NCBI GenBank assembly: GCA_013154145.1
Contig: JAADDC010000044.1
Span: 1 to 7,743 of the forward strand
Direction of reading: 5' to 3'
DNA: 7,743 bases
Source of the DNA: Candidatus Iainarchaeum sp.
GTDB lineage: Archaea > Iainarchaeota > Iainarchaeia > JAADDC01
Within the stretch, counting starts at the first letter, position 1. Each line of letters starts with the position of its first letter. Below are positions 6,005-7,743 of the stretch, one piece after another. The notes below the pieces were generated by a model that saw nothing but the letters and a program-made list of their open reading frames with translations, ran no database searches and was not told the origin of the DNA. The position numbers and the translations under genes were made by a program.

Positions 6005-6013
6005 CTCCTAAAG
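6005..6013 (-). promoter_or_regulatory. TATA-like box of the orphan vapB-like gene
   Basis: The minus strand reads GCTTTAGGAGTTT around here, and CTTTAGGAG ends 21 bp before the ATG (5984), with its first base 29 bp upstream. The same element at the same spacing precedes vapB1. The vapC1 stop codon TAG (6008-6010) lies inside it. The match to a canonical TATA box is moderate. Confidence 0.45.
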
Positions 6014-6454
6014 CTGGGTGGGTGTGAGGACGTGGATGTTGTGTTTTTGGAGTTCTTGGGTGTTGAAGTCCTTGGGGTTGAAGGTGAGGATGATTACCTT
6101 GGGGTGGGTGGTTTTGAGGTGGAGGGCGAGGGCTGCGTAGGGGGTGTCCTTTGGGTCGTTGACGAGGGAGCGGGCCTTGGGTAGGTGGGGGGCATAAACG
6201 TCCTCGGGAACGACAGTAATCATGCTTAACAAATTCAGTACCCTTCCATAAAAGACCTCTTTTTTAATTTTCTTTTTCTTCGCGATCAAATCGATTTTAC
6301 CCATCATTTCCGTAAAAAGGAATTCCGGAACGTAAAGAGGGTTTGTTAGTGGGAGCAGAACAAGCTTCTCTCGCGTAGGACCGTACTTTATAGCCGCCGC
6401 AAACAAAACGTTTAGATCGATTACAACTGGTATTTTTCTTTTATTTTCTTCCAA
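6008..6454 (-). CDS. vapC: VapC-type PIN-domain RNase toxin (module 1)
   Basis: PIN-domain ribonuclease toxin, expected to cut RNA (tRNA or rRNA in known VapC proteins) using Mg2+ held by acidic residues. The 148 residues show Asp13 (VVIDLNV), Glu49 (FLFTEMM), Asp100 and Asp103 (NDPKDTPYAA) and the TFNPKDF motif at 124-130, so the active site looks complete. It is a paralogue of VapC2: both share the ENKR/KNKR start, Glu49 and the DPKD...VIILT...KDF order. The TTG at 6454 is chosen because GGAGG lies about 4 nt upstream and no ATG is in frame nearby. It overlaps the antitoxin gene by 34 nt. The gene is a mosaic in composition: the first half is AT-rich (32% GC in 6241-6300), while the last 170 bp has far more G than C on the plus strand. 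Confidence 0.9.
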   Translation of the reverse strand: MEENKRKIPVVIDLNVLFAAAIKYGPTREKLVLLPLTNPLYVPEFLFTEMMGKIDLIAKKKKIKKEVFYGRVLNLLSMITVVPEDVYAPHLPKARSLVNDPKDTPYAALALHLKTTHPKVIILTFNPKDFNTQELQKHNIHVLTPTQL

Positions 6455-6621
6455 GCTTCCTCCTCCACTTCCCTTGCCAGGGCTTCTATGTCCTCTCCCT
6501 CCAAAATTTCTCCCAGCGCGTCAAGCGCATCATTAAATAATACTGCCCGGACTATGAGCTCCACTTCTTTACGCACTCTTCCCTTGGGTTCTACAGGTAC
6601 TTCGATGGTGATGGTGGGCAT
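6421..6621 (-). CDS. vapB: VapB-type antitoxin (module 1)
   Basis: Antitoxin partner of the PIN toxin that follows. The 66 residues begin MPTITIEVPVEP, a beta strand likely to bind DNA, followed by helices; the C-terminus EVEEEAWKKIKEKYQL (51-66) is acidic then basic and shares its AW(K/R)(K/R)IK core with VapB2, which suggests a toxin-binding segment. The ATG at 6621 is chosen over an upstream TTG (6669) because it matches the start of the orphan VapB-like gene exactly and lies 29 bp from a TATA-like box; the longer reading would place that box inside the coding region. Typical VapB proteins bind their own operator, so autorepression of the module is likely but not shown. Confidence 0.87.
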   Translation of the reverse strand: MPTITIEVPVEPKGRVRKEVELIVRAVLFNDALDALGEILEGEDIEALAREVEEEAWKKIKEKYQL

Positions 6622-6641
6622 ACTATTAACTGTGCCAGAAA

Positions 6642-6650
6642 CTTCTAAAG
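6642..6650 (-). promoter_or_regulatory. TATA-like box of vapBC1
   Basis: The minus strand reads GCTTTAGAAGTTT; the first C of CTTTAGAAG is 29 bp before the vapB1 ATG, the same distance as in the orphan vapB-like gene. There is no ribosome binding site, so the transcript is probably leaderless. The bases between box and ATG differ between the two copies, so the box and spacing look constrained. Confidence 0.45.
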
Positions 6651-6674
6651 CCAAGGCGGATGACGACAAGCGAG

Positions 6675-6707
6675 AAACAAGAAGAATAAGAAAGAAGGGA
6701 GGGGGCT
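6675..6707 (-). terminator. Copied T-rich terminator after vapC2
   Basis: After the vapC2 stop the minus strand runs through CCCCCTCCC and then TTCTTTCTTATTCTTCTTG, a pyrimidine/T-rich stretch of the kind that ends archaeal transcripts. It is identical to the tail after the S-layer gene. It would separate vapBC2 from the vapBC1 promoter. Confidence 0.5.
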
Positions 6708-6745
6708 TTATGCCACGTTCTCCCTGAGGAAGGCAATGAACTCCT
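6675..6745. repeat. 71-bp perfect direct repeat, distal copy
   Basis: Identical base for base to 7411-7481 (offset 736). It covers the last 11 codons of vapC2, the TAA stop and a T-rich tail. With one mismatch at 6674 the match extends to 6671. Since these codons belong naturally to the S-layer gene, this copy looks like the derived one. Confidence 0.95.
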
Positions 6746-7175
6746 TGGGCGTTAAAACTATGATACCGATGTTTTTCAATTTTGGAACATCGAAATCTTT
6801 TTTGTTATACGTTAAAATAATCACCGTTTCATAATTTTTACGTAAACCAACAGCCGCTGCTACATATTGCGAGTCTTTAGGGTCTTTCACATATACCTCA
6901 AGATGCGCGACATCCGTTTCTTTTATTTTGGCTATTTTAAATCGCCGTGAAAGAATGTCAATGGCGAGCTTCACCTCTTCGATACTAAGCCCACTCTTTT
7001 TTGCTAATAATTTCACATGTTTGTTTATTTCTTTCCATAAGTAGTTTGGGACAAAAACATCGAAATGTTTGCCAGCGTGTTTTAAAATTTTGGACGTAAA
7101 GCCCCCGTATCGTATTAATGTAGCTATGACAACGTTCGCGTCGAGAACTATTGCTGCCCTTTTATTCTTCTCCAC
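6708..7175 (-). CDS. vapC: VapC-type PIN-domain RNase toxin (module 2) with an S-layer-derived tail
   Basis: PIN-domain ribonuclease toxin of 155 residues. Candidate metal ligands are Asp12 (IVLDANV), Glu49 (YLWKEIN), Asp98 and Asp101 (KDPKDSQYVA) and the TYNKKDF motif at 122-128, so the active site looks complete. The fold seems to end at VLTPKEF, a usual VapC ending, but the last 11 residues (145-155, EFIAFLRENVA) are identical to the C-terminus of the S-layer protein because the DNA there is a copy of that gene's end. GTG 7175 has GGAGG 7 nt upstream and overlaps vapB2 by 28 nt. The body of the gene is AT-rich (23% GC in 6781-6840), which suggests acquisition from another genome. Whether the extra tail affects activity cannot be told. 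Confidence 0.91.
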   Translation of the reverse strand: MEKNKRAAIVLDANVVIATLIRYGGFTSKILKHAGKHFDVFVPNYLWKEINKHVKLLAKKSGLSIEEVKLAIDILSRRFKIAKIKETDVAHLEVYVKDPKDSQYVAAAVGLRKNYETVIILTYNKKDFDVPKLKNIGIIVLTPKEFIAFLRENVA

Positions 7176-7360
7176 GCTGATTCCTCCACCAAGCGAGCGA
7201 TTTCCTCTACATCGTCTTCGGTTGCTTTAGATTTTTTTGAAAGCAAGAGAAGAAATAACTCTTCTAACACGGAGACATCGATTTCACTATTATTTATGGT
7301 CATTAAAAGCTGCTTAGAACTCTCGCTTATCCCTTTAACTTTCAACGTCAATGTCTCCAT
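7148..7360 (-). CDS. vapB: VapB-type antitoxin (module 2)
   Basis: Antitoxin of 70 residues starting METLTLKVKGIS. The N-terminal strand is the likely DNA-binding part; the middle is helical with a Leu-rich stretch (VLEELFLLLL, 31-40); the C-terminus VEEIARLVEESAWRRIK (51-67) matches VapB1 in its EE.AW(R/K)(R/K)IK core, the probable toxin-binding segment. The N-terminus differs from VapB1, so the two modules may recognise different operators but related toxins. ATG 7360 is preferred to TTG 7366 because a TATA box is centred about 29 bp upstream and no ribosome binding site is present. It is AT-rich (33% GC in 7201-7260), like its toxin gene, and the two overlap. Confidence 0.87.
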   Translation of the reverse strand: METLTLKVKGISESSKQLLMTINNSEIDVSVLEELFLLLLSKKSKATEDDVEEIARLVEESAWRRIKGQQ

Positions 7361-7383
7361 ACACAAAATTACATCCGGATAAT

Positions 7384-7393
7384 CTTTATAATC
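7384..7393 (-). promoter_or_regulatory. TATA box of vapBC2
   Basis: The minus strand reads GATTATAAAG, centred about 29 bp before the vapB2 ATG at 7360. It lies inside the unique part of the 736-bp unit, so the cassette carries its own promoter and does not depend on the S-layer transcript. Confidence 0.6.
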
Positions 7394-7410
7394 CCTGACA
7401 AATGCACGAA

Positions 7411-7443
7411 AAACAAGAAGAATAAGAAAGAAGGGAGGGGGCT
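7411..7443 (-). terminator. T-rich terminator of the S-layer gene
   Basis: The minus strand after the TAA stop has AGCCCCCTCCC followed by a run of T-rich pyrimidines (TTCTTTCTTATTCTTCTTG, then TTTTTCG). A long T-rich tract right after a highly expressed gene fits archaeal intrinsic termination. There is no stem-loop of note. Confidence 0.55.
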
Positions 7444-7481
7444 TTATGCCACGTTCTCCCTGAGGAAGGCAATGAACTCCT
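7411..7481. repeat. 71-bp perfect direct repeat, S-layer copy
   Basis: Identical to 6675-6745. It holds the last 11 codons plus two bases of the S-layer gene, its stop and its terminator. It is followed on the plus strand by S-layer coding sequence, so this is the original context. Confidence 0.95.
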
Positions 7482-7743
7482 GGGCTGCCTTCCCGGTGTC
7501 CTCGGCGGTGTAGCCGAAGACCACGATGTACTCCTTGCCCTCATAGTCGAACTTCTTGACGATGTACTCGCCGGCGGTGTCGATCTCGTAGAGCTCTGGG
7601 TAGGCGTCGGCCAGCATCTTGGCAACCTCGTTCACCAGGTAGCCACCGACCACGATGATCTTGTCGTAGGTGTTGGGCAGCTCGGTGTCAAGGTACACTA
7701 TCATGGGGCTCCAGTCCTCTGCAGGCTTGTACTCGGTGTAGGT
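7444..7743 (-). CDS. S-layer protein, C-terminal end only
   Basis: The last 99 codons of an S-layer protein of the Methanocaldococcus/Thermococcus type, the lattice-forming cell-envelope glycoprotein; the N-terminal part lies beyond the right edge. The visible piece has PNTYDKIIVVGGYLVNEVAKMLAD-like sequence (a Rossmann-like strand-GG-helix unit typical of the C-terminal domain), then KKFDYEGKEYIVVFGYTAEDTGKAAQEF and the tail IAFLRENVA. Translation continues in frame to the window edge (TYTEYKPAEDWSPM before the first internal Met at 7704), so that Met is not the start. The composition is GC-rich with regular codon use, as in the native genes. Its last 33 coding bases, stop and terminator are copied at 6675-6745. 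Confidence 0.85.
   Translation of the reverse strand, partial: TYTEYKPAEDWSPMIVYLDTELPNTYDKIIVVGGYLVNEVAKMLADAYPELYEIDTAGEYIVKKFDYEGKEYIVVFGYTAEDTGKAAQEFIAFLRENVA

Noticed and set aside
5811..7481. CRISPR array, IS element or integrase in the island
   Set aside because: There are only two copies of the 71-bp repeat and of the 24-bp repeat, no regular spacers, no terminal inverted repeats that I can see, and no transposase or recombinase gene.
7411..7481. tRNA gene as the attachment site for the cassette
   Set aside because: The repeat encodes the end of the S-layer protein in frame and has no tRNA arms or T-loop sequence.
7386..7625. Minus-strand frame of 79 codons over the S-layer end
   Set aside because: Shifted frame of the S-layer gene, low-complexity Ser/Thr/Arg/Pro sequence.

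Overview
This is a gene-dense piece of an archaeal genome. The archaeal markers are aIF2-beta, aIF1A, a DUF424 protein, a RIO1-type kinase, an alpha-type subunit of ADP-forming acyl-CoA synthetase and the end of an S-layer protein of the Methanocaldococcus/Thermococcus type. Most of the window is GC-rich (roughly 55-65% where I counted), GTG starts are common, and many genes have a TATA-like box about 23-29 bp before the start codon with no Shine-Dalgarno site, which indicates leaderless transcripts. A hyperthermophilic, Thermococcales-like euryarchaeon fits. I cannot fix the genus, and other S-layer-bearing archaea, including DPANN lineages, remain possible.

Layout. Positions 1-2184 (minus strand) hold an information-processing cluster in the order OB-fold protein, aIF2-beta, DUF424 protein, aIF1A, RIO1 kinase (the kinase runs off the left edge). 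Two ATGA overlaps couple aIF2-beta to DUF424 and aIF1A to RIO1. The TATA boxes of aIF2-beta and aIF1A lie on the stop codons of the genes before them. Positions 2233-3387 (plus) encode a short, divergent enolase, transcribed away from the OB-fold gene across a 48-bp gap with one central TATA-like box. Positions 3360-4673 (minus) encode an ADP-forming acyl-CoA synthetase alpha subunit that overlaps the enolase gene tail-to-tail. Enolase and this synthetase fit glycolysis and ATP formation from acyl-CoA. Positions 4725-5294 (plus) hold an unrecognised gene, and 5281-5814 (minus) a membrane-anchored protein of unknown function.

Positions 5811-7366 form a toxin-antitoxin island on the minus strand: two paralogous VapBC modules (antitoxin plus PIN-domain RNase) and a third, orphan VapB-like gene coupled to the membrane-protein gene. 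Much of the island is AT-rich (23-48% GC in 60-bp lines), unlike its surroundings. The island abuts the 3' end of the S-layer gene at 7444-7743.

The most notable structure is a perfect 71-bp direct repeat (6675-6745 and 7411-7481). It contains the last 11 codons of the S-layer gene, its stop and its T-rich terminator, and it brackets vapBC2. The vapC2 toxin therefore ends in the same 11 residues as the S-layer protein. This looks like a 736-bp toxin-antitoxin cassette placed at the 3' end of a highly expressed gene, with the target end duplicated. No integrase, IS element, CRISPR array, rRNA or tRNA was seen, and no gene-free stretch exceeds 300 bp.
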